A stretch of 64,000 nucleotides of DNA from NCBI GenBank assembly GCA_014773175.1, contig VXCM01002814.1, positions 130,978 to 194,977 of the forward strand, read 5' to 3'. The position numbers were made by a program, and so were the translations under genes. Position 1 is the stretch's first letter. The number at the start of each line of letters is the position of its first letter. The notes beneath the pieces are model-generated. The model ran no database searches, had not been told where the DNA came from, and saw only the letters and a list, made by a program, of their open reading frames with translations. Positions 1 through 17,400 of this stretch are shown here, piece by piece. The stretch is from Lucifuga dentata (Eukaryota; Chordata; Actinopteri; Ophidiiformes; Bythitidae).

Positions 1-299
1 GAATTACCATTCCATCCTTCACAGACGTGACTCCATCTGGTTTATGAATTATTAGTCATAATTTCATTCTTCAACAAGACAACGATCTAAAACATTCATC
101 AAAATTATGTCAAAATTACATCTATTCAAAAGAGAAGCAAAAGGTTTTCAGAATTATATATATATATATATGCATTTTATTTTTATTTTTTTGTCATTTC
201 ATGTGCAATAATAAATTGTAAAACAAACAGTGTACAAACCAAAACTAAAAATCAACTGAAAAATATTGCAGATAAAAACCCAACATGCTACAAACTCAC

Positions 300-5353
<5,054 letters not shown>

Positions 5354-5384
5354 TATGAACTCATACTCGTGAGAGCTGAGAGAC

Positions 5385-6650
5385 CTGGGAACAAACCGCA
5401 AAGGACCCCATTTCTCATTACCAGTATTCCCTCTGGTGACTACAGTCCATAAAATATCTGCCTCCTGATTGTATTCAATAAGTTGTTCAGGAACAAATGG
5501 TAATCATTAGTTTTTAAACATTCAACAGTGAATTTATGAATAATGCTGGTTGTTGCAACTACTTCTGTTTCAAGGTTAAGAAATTAAAATGTCACTCAGT
5601 TTCGGGCTATACATCAGCAGAGAAATGTCACATGGTTATCTTGTTGGGACCAAACTATTATTTCTATTTAAACATGTAATATTACATTAAAGGCATGTCA
5701 CCATGGACCACCCATCAGTAGTCCTCTTATTACAACCAAAAAAGTCAGGAGTATTCCAAAAGTTTATTTGCTCAACAACTCCTGCAACTACTGTTACTCT
5801 ATGTTAGAAAAAATACAGCACCTTCACAAATATTTATTCTGTGTGTAACAATGTAATGTCTGCTGGGATTGCACTCAACAGATTTTTCTCATAGCATACT
5901 GCTGGCTTTTCAAACACAGGTGTAACTAAATGAATTCTATTTAGGTTTATGGGTGCTCAAGCTCTTGAACTGAGCATATTGGCTGACTGGCAAACGTAAA
6001 TGGAACTAAGTCATTAACTAATATTCAGCTACATCTGAGCTTTGGTTGCTATGACAAGAAAAATGCTGTCTCTGAGAACATTCTATTGTATTCCTTGCAA
6101 ATTTGGAGGAGTCAGTTCAATAGATTTAGATATATGTATATTACAAATAGGATGTAGACTGCACATATTAATACAGACTGCATTTTTTTTTATAGAAAAG
6201 CAGAAGATGCTCAGAGAATCTTAAATTTTAGTAACACGCCTAGAAAATAAAACTTGAACTCCGTGTAATCAATAAAATCGTCAGACACTCTACGTCACCG
6301 ATGAAACAAACAGGTGCTGGAGGATCGTGGGAGTCTCTCTGCCATTCATAACTTTCTCCAGCCAGCAACAAACCTTCTAAAGCTGAATGAATCGCGTTAA
6401 GGAAGACTAAACCAAATGCTGACACTACAACAAACTACATTTAACATCTACCAAAGCGACCTGCTAGCTGTTAAAGATGCGACCGTGTAACAATACGGCT
6501 TGCTCTTCCTGCATTCATGAACATTGAAGCTGCACCGATTCTTTCACTGACCGTGCTAACAACCACAACCAAAAAATAAAAGCACAGCTGTAGCATTAAT
6601 AGATATATTACCTTCATTTGCTACAGTAACGTCACGTCTAGGCTGATACC
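5385..6650 (-). other. sin3a 5' UTR intron, no further gene recognised
   Basis: This lies upstream of the acceptor for the start-codon exon and so is intron of the 5' noncoding region. It is AT-rich with no recognisable coding sequence or repeat family. Confidence 0.65.
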
Positions 6651-7510
6651 GTTTGAGTTTGCTACATGATGGCAGCAGTTAGCCACCAAGACCCTCCACC
6701 ATCCCCTTTACGGCCTAGCAACACAAGCACCGACCTCGAGTTACAACACGACGCTATCCTCACGCCCGCCATTTAGAGCGTGGCGCAGGAGTGCAGAAAA
6801 TTCCACCCCATTTCTTGAAGGTAAGCAGCAACTTAGCTGACTTGCTAGCATTCTGAATGGCTAACCTAAAAATATACCAAATTAATGATTTCAGTTAACT
6901 TCGATGATAACTTGTTTTGTCGACAGGGGCTGTACGCTGCCGGTTAGCTAATGTAAACAACACAAGTCGCCGAACACTGTTCGGGCTACCAATGAAGCAC
7001 ATGCAGTTAGCCATTAGCAATCTGGTTCGCCGTAGCCGTCGCAACCTTTCTGTAACAAGTTTAGGTTATTCATTTGTCAGAGTGCTTATATCAGCTCTAG
7101 TTGCGAGTGGGTGACATGCCCACAGGCATCGATTCCCCGAGTGGTTTACAGAAACGTCTGCTTCTGTTAGCTATGTTAGCTTGCTGAATGAATTCAGCTG
7201 AACTCACCCCTCCTAAATGCAAGCTGAAGTTCGCAGACGGTGTTTAGATATTCCGTTAGGCGTAGATGGCTACTAATTTTTGGCTGGAATAGACGCTGAA
7301 GCGACATGTATGCAAAAAAACAACTTATTGCTGTTTGTTTTAAAATAAAGTGGACTGCAAAGTGAAAATCTCCCCGAGAGGAAAACAATCTCTGTTCGGT
7401 TAGCTTGATGGGAGGGGCGTGGTTTCTAAGAAGAGTTCGGCCCACTGTCAGAGGCTATAGGCCGATTAACTCTGAGGATCCGCAGAAGGGAGGGCCGATC
7501 GAATCCGGAT
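6650..7510 (-). promoter_or_regulatory. CpG-rich putative sin3a promoter/first exon, proximal
   Basis: CpG density rises sharply over this stretch. On the minus strand CCACGCCCCTCCC (about 7410-7423) is a KLF/Sp1-type box. A donor match GGG|GTGAGTT, GT at 7207-7206, could end a noncoding first exon of sin3a starting near 7300-7450. On the plus strand CCCGCCATTT (6765-6774) resembles a YY1 site and is followed by the donor AAG|GTAAGC at 6821, which would suit a divergent transcript. Transcription start sites are inferred, not seen. Confidence 0.45.
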
Positions 7511-8960
7511 TGCGGAGTTGAAATGTCAATCAGGATTTGTCGTACAGTTACTTAGCACGCCCATTTTGACTTGAAGCGCGACAATGCCAGTGGTGTGTAG
7601 AGCTTCGGTGTGTTATGCATGGTGATTCGTGTCGTTTGAAACAGATCAGATCAATACACATCGAAAACTTGATTGGGAAAAGGCATTTTATTATACTGTT
7701 AGGCAAATGCACAGTCGCTGGCACAGTCGACAAGCCCCGGATCCCCAATACACATACACACTACATAAAATAGTAATAGTCGGGCAGTCATTGATGTGTA
7801 TTAACTATGTATTAAATAAAAAGCTGAAATGCATTTTAGACACATTGGATATTTTTGTTTTATCTATTTTAACGTGCAACACAATCACTTGTAGTACTTC
7901 CTGGAGTTTAGTGACACGTGATTGTGTAGGAGGGAGTGATCTTAGCAAAATGTCCTCCCTTACACTCGTGTCCCTCCTCTTTTTGGACCTACAGCCAATC
8001 AGTGCACTAAACCGTCATTACAAAGCCCCAAAAGGTGGAATTTCCAAAATAAACCATCGCCCACGACAGGCGGAGCTGCAACACCAACCCGGGATTCCTC
8101 TTTCCAGCAGCCGAGCAGAGGAGTTCACATTCAGCAAGGACCGCAGCCTGCTGCACGCACCAATACCACCTTATTCCACTAGCCCGACTGCTTTCCCCCC
8201 ATATTGCGTGCGTCTGTCTTAGCTTTCTTCGCGAAGGATCTACTCCGCATCGAATCCACCTTTTTACAAAACAAACATCGCTGATTTTAACGAATAATAA
8301 AACACAGGAAAAAAAAAAAAAAAANAAAAAAAAAAAAAAAACAGCACTTGCTCGATTGTTTCATGAGAAACGTGCAAAAGCATGCAAGTAAATGCACTGC
8401 GGGCGGACAGCCCACAACATCAGACTACAGCAGGGTAAGACCCTGTTCGGCGTCGGTCGTCGTGGGTATTTGCTGGTACTCAAACAAAAGGGTTCACAGC
8501 GTTAAAACCGCACCGTACGGCGGGCGACGACGTGCGTGGACGCTGCTGGACACGATGTAGCAAGGAGGGCCCGGGCCAGCGCATCTTTTCGAAGCGAAAA
8601 GAGCGAATCCAGTTGCCCTTACTAAACAATGCCAAAGTCAAACGAAACGGGAACTACGGCGAAGCTGCGTGGAAACACAGGCAGCCACGGCCACACCATT
8701 CTCCGCGTCCAAAAACACAACCAGCATCCGAATCGTCCCACGGAAAGGACGGCGGCGCTTTTACAAATGATATTCTTTGTTTACTTCAATAGTCGGAGTA
8801 AAATGTCTAACCTGTCTCACCACAACAACTCCCTCCCCCTACCGATCCATTTGCAAACAAGCATTACATGCTCACAACGCTGCAGACAAAATGTTTCCAC
8901 TTCCAGACAGCGGGATGCCTCGAAATATGACCATACAGCTCAAAAGAGGCTCTTTATAAC
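7510..8960. other. CpG-enriched DNA upstream of sin3a with open frames but no recognised gene
   Basis: It contains a CACGTG E-box (about 7915), a CCAAT motif on the plus strand (about 7995) and a plus-strand donor match CAGG|GTAAGA at 8435. An A-run with a single N lies at 8310-8341. Several plus-strand frames are open here, including 197 codons at 7629-8222, but their translations match no family I know. Open frames are expected in CpG-rich DNA. Confidence 0.5.
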
Positions 8961-9170
8961 CCGACAAACGGACCTTTAGCCGATTTTACTTCTAACTACA
9001 TTATGTTTTGGCAGTTCTCTTGCCGTTTACGAGCAAAAACCCCTTCAATTCATTAAGGATACAATGGCGGGACTGACAGCAGAACGCTTTCCTCTTTGAT
9101 ATAAAACTCCGTTTAATTGTTACGGCAGTAATATAGTTAAAATAGTTTAGTTTAAGAAGCTGTTACATAC

Positions 9171-9330
9171 CTAGGAAAAAGACTTCTTACTCCGGATTCG
9201 TGTTTGTAACAAAATAGTTGGAGACGCCCCCTCTCCATTGGCATTGGTGCAGACTGCAAAGAGCGTCACTTCATTTTAAATATCACCCGCTAAAACCGAG
9301 GCAGAGTCACTGAAACAACAGCACATCACC
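9171..9330 (-). promoter_or_regulatory. Candidate distal sin3a promoter and noncoding first exon
   Basis: On the minus strand, CCAATGG and GGGGGCGTC (about 9225-9245) form a CCAAT plus GC-box arrangement. About 50-60 nt downstream is a strong donor CTAG|GTATGT with GT at 9170-9169. This would fit a short noncoding first exon of about 9171-9220 spliced towards sin3a. It is inferred from motifs only. Confidence 0.4.
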
Positions 9331-12300
9331 ACCAAATCTGCGCCAAAAGCAAAACAGAGCTATGTTGTATTGCATACACATTATAACATTTCATTTTTAT
9401 ATTGATAGTTATATAATGTTTTTTTAAAATTTCAAAATAATTCTAGAATTTTTGGGGGCCCTATCTAGCAGCTGACCCCCATCATCATTACCATTCATTC
9501 CCCCCACTAATCTCAATGCTACCTGTAAATATTTCCACCAGCATCACTGTATGTTGTACATGTACATTGCACCTAGTACGTTGTAATAAATATTGTGTTG
9601 TAATGTGTAATTGCTGTTAGGAAATTGCTAAATAATGTTCTTTGTGATTCAATTTTAGCCTAAGTGCATCTACTAGCCACAGCCAAACCAAAATCTTTTT
9701 TTTTTCTATCTTTTTCTTGACACTACATGAAAGTCCCATATCTCATCACTTGCTTATTACAAAGAATGTCAACACAAGAACACAAGTTATTCCAAATGTC
9801 AATCTATATCAAGGTCAATTTAACATCTTAATAGGCCTGCCTGCCTGGAGCCTGGGGTCATCTGCAGCAACCTGTAATACACCTATTTAGAAAATACAGC
9901 AGTTTGTAGCAATTGTTGTTACTGGAGTAGCTAAAGGTTTATATAAGTCCAGCAAAACACTGATATTAAAACTGTGATTAAGCAAGTGCTGAGAAAACCT
10001 GCCCTCAGCCTCTGTAAGTCTTTATGCAGATCCAAAAATCATGTTCAGCTTTCCTCTTCATGCTGTAGATTTGGGGATCTGATGCATTTGATATTCAAGA
10101 TCAGATATATGTCATGTGAATTTAGTTTTCAGGAATAGTTTTTATATTTCTCTTTAGCTAACAAGCTCTTTACTCAAAGACTCACAAATTGTTCTTATGG
10201 CTTTTAAATAGGTTGGGTATTTTTGAATGAAAGCAGGTATCCAAGGAAATCACCAAATTAAATCACACACATTGATAAATTATCTAGTTTAAAGGTTAAT
10301 TTCAAAGATTTTCAGACTACTGTCTATAACCTGTCTCTTGGAATAATGTATATTTTCCAATATGTCCAAAATGTTGGTTTTATTTGGAAAAGATCATAAT
10401 TTAGAGGGCTTGGATCCAACATGAATCTTTCTTGCTCAGTCTGTAGGACTTGGAGTAAGATCCGGGGGCGTGGCACCGACAAGTGTAATAGTGTATACAA
10501 TTATACAGACATGTCATTCCATTACAAAAATACAACTAAGTTAAAAGTCATCAGTGATCCTTTAAGGGGGCTCCTTAGAAAAAAATAGGACACTTTTTAA
10601 GAATGACAAACTCCAATTCGAGGATATTCTCAAATAAGATACACAAGAAACACATCCTCAAGAGAAAATTGTTGTGAGCAACTCCATATTTGAAGGTTGT
10701 CAGAGAAGAAAGGGTGTAGGTGTAGCCAATAGACCTTTTCTGAGCTGCAGGGTGAAATGTAGCCAACATTAAATAGACTGAATCTTCCTCTCACTAAGCT
10801 TTACTGCTGAAATGTTGACTTACAGAGCAATAATTTACCAAGAAGACACCATACCACACCCAGACAGAAGCATTCTTGAGACCCACATGCTACTGGATTC
10901 TGCTCCCAGCACGCTTTACTGTTGCAGTGTTTTAGCCCACTGGGAGGACATGTCATTTTGTGGGTATTGCCATTTCAACGCTGTTGCTTACGCTATCATT
11001 TTGGTGCTGCAGCCCACAGCAGCACCAGAGCAGCCCACAGTCTTGCTAAATGAACAATTTGTTGAGTTCATGCAGCAGTTAAGCAGTAGTGCTGCAGTCA
11101 CCAGCAGTGTATTTTAAATGAAAAGTGATAATATGGTCTCTTTGGTGACAGTTTAACTGACAAGTTATCATTAGTTTAATTTGTAACACAAGGTCACATT
11201 TTAAGTTATTTTGAGGGGCATGTCTTTATTTTGCAGGATAATAGAGACAGGATATGTGGATTGAGAATAAGAATGATGTAGCACATTTTCCCAGCTGAAA
11301 TGGAACACTAAGAGAAGTGAATTTGCTTTAGATTCAGTATTCAAGTATAGAGATTTATTGTTCTTTTTGGCAATTTAAGATTTTATACATATGGGGATAT
11401 ATGTAAACATGACAGTAATTATAATGTGAAACACATCTTTGGGAGAAGTTCAAACAGAGCAATAAAAGTTTTGATTTTATCCCTTTAGCCTATTTTTTCC
11501 TGATTGAATTTTTTTAATCTCTGTACATAACATCTTGTTTTAAATGTTCTTTAGGCCCTACTCATTCTTTATGCCTTGCTGTGAAGCACATTTTTTTTTT
11601 AGATAAGGGCTGCATAAATAAGTATTACTGTACAAGACTGTCAAAACTTATTCATAGCTGCAAAAAGCACTGTTGTGTTAATATATATCTACAACATAAT
11701 AAACGTCTTAAATGGAAAATGAAATACTATAGGGAAGAGCCACAAAAAAAAAAAAAAAAAAAACTACAAACACTACACTGACATGTTGTATTTAATACAG
11801 TATAGCTTGATTCAATAGTCATATGAGAAAGTAACAGATTATAACAGAACAATATAAAATTAATGTACGTAATATAGCTTGGATAATCATATGAAAAAAG
11901 TTGCTGAACACGATAGAAAAATCAAACAGCACATTTTGCGTCCATCATCCAAAGGAAAAATAAATCTAAAATGGGCGTACATGAAGATGACAGACTTAAA
12001 ACTGCTTCACTACAAGCAAATTCAATATGAATTCTGTAGTAAAGAACAAATTTTTCACCTGGCAACAACATAATCTAAAGTATGACACAGACAGCTTTTG
12101 TACATGAACTCTAGAATCATGGCAAGACACTGGGACCAGATGAAATTATTACAACCACAGGAGTCTGTAGAACTTAAAGTAACACAGTAACATTGAAAAT
12201 ATATTTCAGACACAATTCATGACTTTCAAGTGCTTGCAAGGACTTTATTGGTTTTATCAGTTTTATTCTGTTAATTTCTAATTTCCCTGTAAAATGTTCT

Positions 12301-12543
12301 TTTGTCCCAATAAAGCTCTAAGTACTTTTACAGCAAGTCAAAAGTGTCACTAATATTAACTTTAACTACAACTAAATTTAACAATGAAGTTATCCCAGCA
12401 TGACATTTAGACCTACAGAATTACTGCAAATGTTTTTATTTGTTATCCCACTATATCACCATAGTGACTAATCTCAGAGCAAATTGGGAATAGTTATTTA
12501 AAAGTGCTAAGAACAATATTTGTGTAAAAAAAAAAAAAAAGAN

Positions 12544-12965
12544 TAAAAAAAAAAAAAAGTATTGCACTACTCATATGAGGTCTTAAACCGATGACTTACA
12601 CAGATGTACGCCTCAATGGCACAGTCATTGCAGCACGGACTGCTGTAAGGAAGTGTGTGTGTGTGTTTGTGTGTGCGTGCAGGAGGGCTTATCCATATAT
12701 TCCCACAATCACTGAAGCANAAAAAAAAAAAAAAGTATTGCACTACTCATATGAGGTCTTAAACCGATGACTTACACAGACGTACGCCTCAATGGCACAG
12801 TCATTGCAGCACGGACTGCTGTAAGGAAGTGTGTGTGTGTGTGTTTGTGTGTGCGTGCAGGAGGGCTTATCCATATATTCCCACAATCACTGAAGCANGT
12901 GTGTGTGTGTGTTTGTGTGTGCGTGCAGGAGGGCTTATCCATATATTCCCACAATCACTGAAGCA
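12544..12965. repeat. Near-identical triplicated segment at single-N joins (assembly artefact)
   Basis: 12544-12719 and 12721-12897 are the same sequence (A-run, then GTATTGCACTACTCATATGA to CACTGAAGCA) apart from one T/C difference (CAGATGTACG against CAGACGTACG) and GT-run length. 12899-12965 repeats the last 67 bp again. The copies are separated only by single Ns at 12720 and 12898. They are best read as unmerged alleles of one locus rather than a real repeat. Confidence 0.85.
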
Positions 12966-13757
12966 CAATGGCACTGCTAGCGAGCAAAGGTGGCCAAGAC
13001 GTTGGTCACTGCGCTGCAAAGTCAGGAAATCTCACATTTCCTGACGAAATGGAAGGCCTGGATTTTCAGCAGATCAAATTGAAACGAAAAACCGAAAACA
13101 AGGAATTCACATTAACCACATCACACTGTGAAACGGTTAATGAGAGACATGATTGGACATGGAAGAGCTGACAGTTTGATTTTTTTGTTTATTTCATGTG
13201 TGCTCTACCATTCAATGATTTCTTTTTTTTTTTTTTNTTTTTTTTTTTTTTTGTAACTGTCTCAAATCCTTAAAGCTTTTTTGATCAAGTTGCTGGATGA
13301 GAACAATGCTAGTGGTAGTTTCCTTGTGTTCAGTGCAGCACTCCTGAGACGATGCAAAGCTTATACCCTCCACTGTGTGCTTAAGCATTAATATGCACTG
13401 CAGTCAACTAAACACATACTGGATAGATAGGAAGTGTAAGAACTACCTTGTATGGTTGCATGAGTTTATGGCAGTCTAACTCCCCATTTGGAAAAAAGTA
13501 GGTGTAGTTATTTAAATACTTCACCCTATACGGAAAATTGGGTCAGCATCTACTTCACCTCCACGTCATCAGAAGCTTCATTAGTTTGTCTGCCATAAGT
13601 TTATCTTGTGCATCCAACCTATTGTGTGAGGAAGATTCAGGAGGATTGAGTCATTTGGCTACAAAAAACCTTGTACTATTCTGAAAAAGGTATTAGGAGG
13701 AATGTGACATTTTATGTGCTTTTTGGAAACATGGTGGTCATAACTTTTGGCTGTAAT

Positions 13758-13892
13758 ACAAATTAACTGATAACAGGTATGAGGATAAGAAGATGCTTCA
13801 CTTTTCATTGTGGGAGAATTTCTTNACAAATTAACTGATAACAGGTATGAGGATAAGAAGATGCTTCACTTTTCATTGTGGGAGAATTTCTT
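13758..13892. repeat. 67 bp exact duplication across N 13825 (assembly artefact)
   Basis: The 67 bases before the N (13758-13824, starting ACAAATTAACTGATAACAGG) recur exactly after it from 13826. This is the pattern of two contigs joined without merging their overlap. Confidence 0.9.
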
Positions 13893-14279
13893 TTCTAAGG
13901 TCCCGAAACCATCAGTTTAAAAAAATAAATAAATGAACAAAAACAGAATCACCTCATCTGTTGTGCCTGACCACAAACCTGCGTAACACATAAGGAGTTT
14001 GTCCACTCTCCCACAAGAATGTTTTCTGAGATACGTTTAATAACAGCATGTCACATTGTTGGCAGCCAGAATGTTATTACATTGAAACACAGTAATATCA
14101 ACACTTAAAGTTTCTCATCTCTATTGTCTTGCTCTGGCTTGCCAATGACAAAAGACCTAGTTTTAAAGTCAGGTGTAAAGAAATGTTCAAGAGCTCACTA
14201 AATGGTCATACAACAGGACAAGGATTGAGAGTAGAAATGTCAGATCTTGTGGACTGGTTTGGGACGTCAGGGCAGAAGC

Positions 14280-14470
14280 TCATTGATTGGCTGGGAGCAG
14301 GCCCTGCCTTTGGGCGTGCTCCAAAATGGCGTTGTAGCAGAAGTAGTACTGGTCCGGGGTTTGAATGCTGAAGGCTCTCTGTGTTCTCATGCGCCGCACT
14401 GTCTGGCAAACATTTAGCGAGCCCACGTCCTGTAGCTGGGACAGACAGATGTCCAGGGCACAGAAGGTAC
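14280..14470 (-). CDS. ptpn9: ptpn9 terminal coding exon with Q-loop and stop
   Basis: 191 bp encoding TFCALDICLSQLQDVGSLNV, then RMRTQRAFSIQTPDQYYFCY with the Q-loop, ending LLPANQ and TGA at 14282-14280. The acceptor is GTCTGCAG. Confidence 0.96.
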
Positions 14471-17400
14471 CTGCAGACCGTAGCACTGCCATTATTTTCA
14501 AAAGAATGAACCTTAGGTTAACTGCTACTACTTTCTTTGGAGAAATAATAAAATTTAAAAATAATATTTGACCTAAAAACCTTCCAACCTGATCCTCTCC
14601 ATATTAGGTTAGTCTTAAACTTTAAACCCACTGATAGAATATCAAAACTATCAGAAAAAAAAGTTCTTCAAAACTTGAAATATGTCATAATACCCATACC
14701 CAGTAAATCTCACCTGTTCTCCCGATCCCTGCACTGCAGTGAACCACAATAGGGGGTCCCTGTGGGTGGCCTGCCCACTGAAACCCCAAAGCCTTCACCA
14801 TTTTCCTCTGCTGTCTCTTCACAGCACCCAGGAAATCAATAAGAGTCACTGCTGAGGTGGGCACGCCATAGTCAGGCCAGCTGAGGTACTGGAAATGACT
14901 CACTTGTCTCTGTTCACATGTCTGATTGGAACAGAAAATGGAGTTGGAAAATCAGTTGAGTAGGATTTCTTAAAAAAAAAAGTATTTATATTTTTAAGTC
15001 TTTTGTACATTTCTGCTGCCACATATTGCTGCTTTGCTCATGAAATATGGCTTGACTTTACCAAAAAAGTCAGAACTGGGAAAACTAGTAAATTCTAGCA
15101 ATAGAAGTGGGTTTGCTTTGAATCCCTAAAATATGACCAACACGTATCAACATTGGGTCTTCAGCATGTCATATAGACAGAGAGGTGACGCTAATTGTAT
15201 AGACTAACTACACATGTGTTATGTTGATATGTTTGCAGTCAATGTATGAAAAGGCCTCTGCATCACTACTTGTGCCTTTAAAAAGTAAATTAACGCTGAA
15301 TCTCATTTGTCACAAAAAAGCTGGACTGTTGGTTTCCAGGTTTTAAATTTTCAGCATTTCACTCTAATCAGTGCAAGCAGGTGTTCTTTTTTTTTTTTTT
15401 NTTTTTTTTTTTTTGCTGTGAGAACTGGTTTAACTTCACTGATTGGACTGGGGCCAGAAAACCATGTGAAGAGCAGCACAGCAGCACTTTCCTCATGTGG
15501 TTCAGTATTAAAGGCCCTGCTCACCCACACAGGTGATTTTGGTTATTCTCGTTAGACCTCTCCTCAGGTTGAAGATGGGCAGAGCGATTCTGGAAGCCTA
15601 TGAGGTCACCAAATTCCATGTACTCTAAAGAATCCAAAAGGTGTAAACTGTCCCTCCCTAACAGGTGCAAACAACATATTACCACAGACACGATGTCAAT
15701 CAAGCACAGGTGTGAATGCCACACAGTCCTGAGAAGAGGTCTAATAAGCTGAAATAAGTGACAAAGTGTGTTAAAAAGCAGCAAATCTGGAACCGATGAC
15801 CGTTTGGATTTTCTTTTTTCACTGGATAAATGATTAGAACGACTAATTATCAGTACTATTTTGTTGATTAATCTACTAGTTGTTTAAGCACTAGTTGGTA
15901 CATGAAAAACCTCAGTGTGTGTGTGTGCCATTATTTTCATGCAGTGGCTATTAGCTGCACCTCAGTATTGTGCAGTTCGAGGGTGGTGTGGTTGTAATGG
16001 GTGTGATGGTCCACCCGTTGGTTCACCACAGCCATATGGCCGTAGACCTCCTGTCCCCCTTCTTCTAGAGGCCAGTACTGTCCACACTTCCTGCGACCGC
16101 CCTCATCTGTCCTGCAACACAAATGCAGAACATGTCTTCATTCTATACATTTTAGTCATTTCTGTCCAGCCTTAAAGGACGAATCATTTACTTTCTTGAC
16201 TCAACAAATATGTATGGCTTTGATCGCTGTTTTCAAGTTAAGTATCAACTCAAATTACCTGGTCGTCATAACGATAACAAGCACACTTTGTTCCCAGACC
16301 ACTCTCCAGAAATCACCGTAGGTCTTTTCCAGTGGACCTAGACAGTAAAATGTGATGGGACACAAAGAAAACTGCAATTACCTTTTCAAAGAATTTAATC
16401 AGTGTTCAAGTTTTTAAGTGTATGGATTGATATCCTAATGAGCTACAAACATGTTAAACATTAAGTGTCATTCCTTTTTGACAATGAAAAGTGCTCAGAC
16501 CTTTCCCCATTTCTCAGCTGTTCACATACTGCTAGTGATATTTTTAAATGTTCTTTCATGATAAAATTGACCTCATTGGAAAGTGTTTGAGTGTATTAGT
16601 ATTCACCTCCTGTGTCCTGCACTCCACCAGCCTATTCCATCTGTTTCAGACAATCTCCCTAGATACCTTCAACAAATTAGAGCTTGCCGTTAAACCAACA
16701 TCCTTGCCTGTTTGACCCGCTCCCTGCCAAACTCATTAAGATCCTCTGGATCTATCTATCTAGTCACTCCAACAGTTAAATATCTCGACATTACACTTGG
16801 TCATATGCTCAGGAGCGACAGTCTGTTCTCTTACTGTGTGTGACTCTCGTTTTCCTTTCTAAGACAAGACAAGTTTCTGAGCAGTAATGCTTCTACTTGG
16901 CAGTGGATGTGAATCTGTGGAAGGTATTACTGGCCAAATTCCCATCTCTGCTATATCATGTCTCTCCTCCTTCCTTTTCTGCTTCATGTTCTTTCTTATA
17001 TCACTGTACGAGTTACTGCACATTTCACCGTTCTACCTGAAATGTACTGCACACTTAGCCATCCAGCAGGGGGGTTCCTCTCTGCCATGGCACGCCATTG
17101 TTTGCACCTTTCTGCTTTTTTGAGCTCTTTGCTTGAAAGGCTCAAAAGGCTGGTGATGTCTAGTAACCTAGGCTACTGCAGGCTACATTCGCTAGGAAGG
17201 TAGGGCGTCATGGCTGCTTTCAACAGCCCATTCAGTCTCTATAAAGTCTTGAGACTTGCTTGTGATTAAGGGCTGAACTTGAATTTAGCACTCAAGTAAA
17301 GCTGGACTGCTAAATCAGATTTGATGAATTGACCTTTGCTTTCAAATTTCACTGTAGTTGTTTATGTATGTAGTAGATCAAATTAATTCCATTTGACTGC

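Larger units (their letters stand above)
9331..14279 (-). other. Intergenic DNA and ptpn9 3' UTR
   Basis: No coding region is recognised. The right part must include the ptpn9 3' UTR. Minus-strand AATAAA signals occur near 13186, 12430, 12264 and 12244, but the poly-A site used cannot be decided. The left part (9331 to about 12200) is AT-rich and unremarkable. Three single-N joins with duplicated sequence lie at 12543-12966 and another at 13825. Confidence 0.6.

Noticed and set aside
7629..8222. Open frame of 197 codons on the plus strand upstream of sin3a
   Set aside because: It crosses promoter-like CpG-rich DNA, its translation resembles no family, and amino-acid use looks random. Long chance frames are common there.
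12544..12965. Apparent local triplication suggesting a real tandem repeat
   Set aside because: Copies are separated by single Ns and repeat contig-end sequence; an assembly cause fits better.
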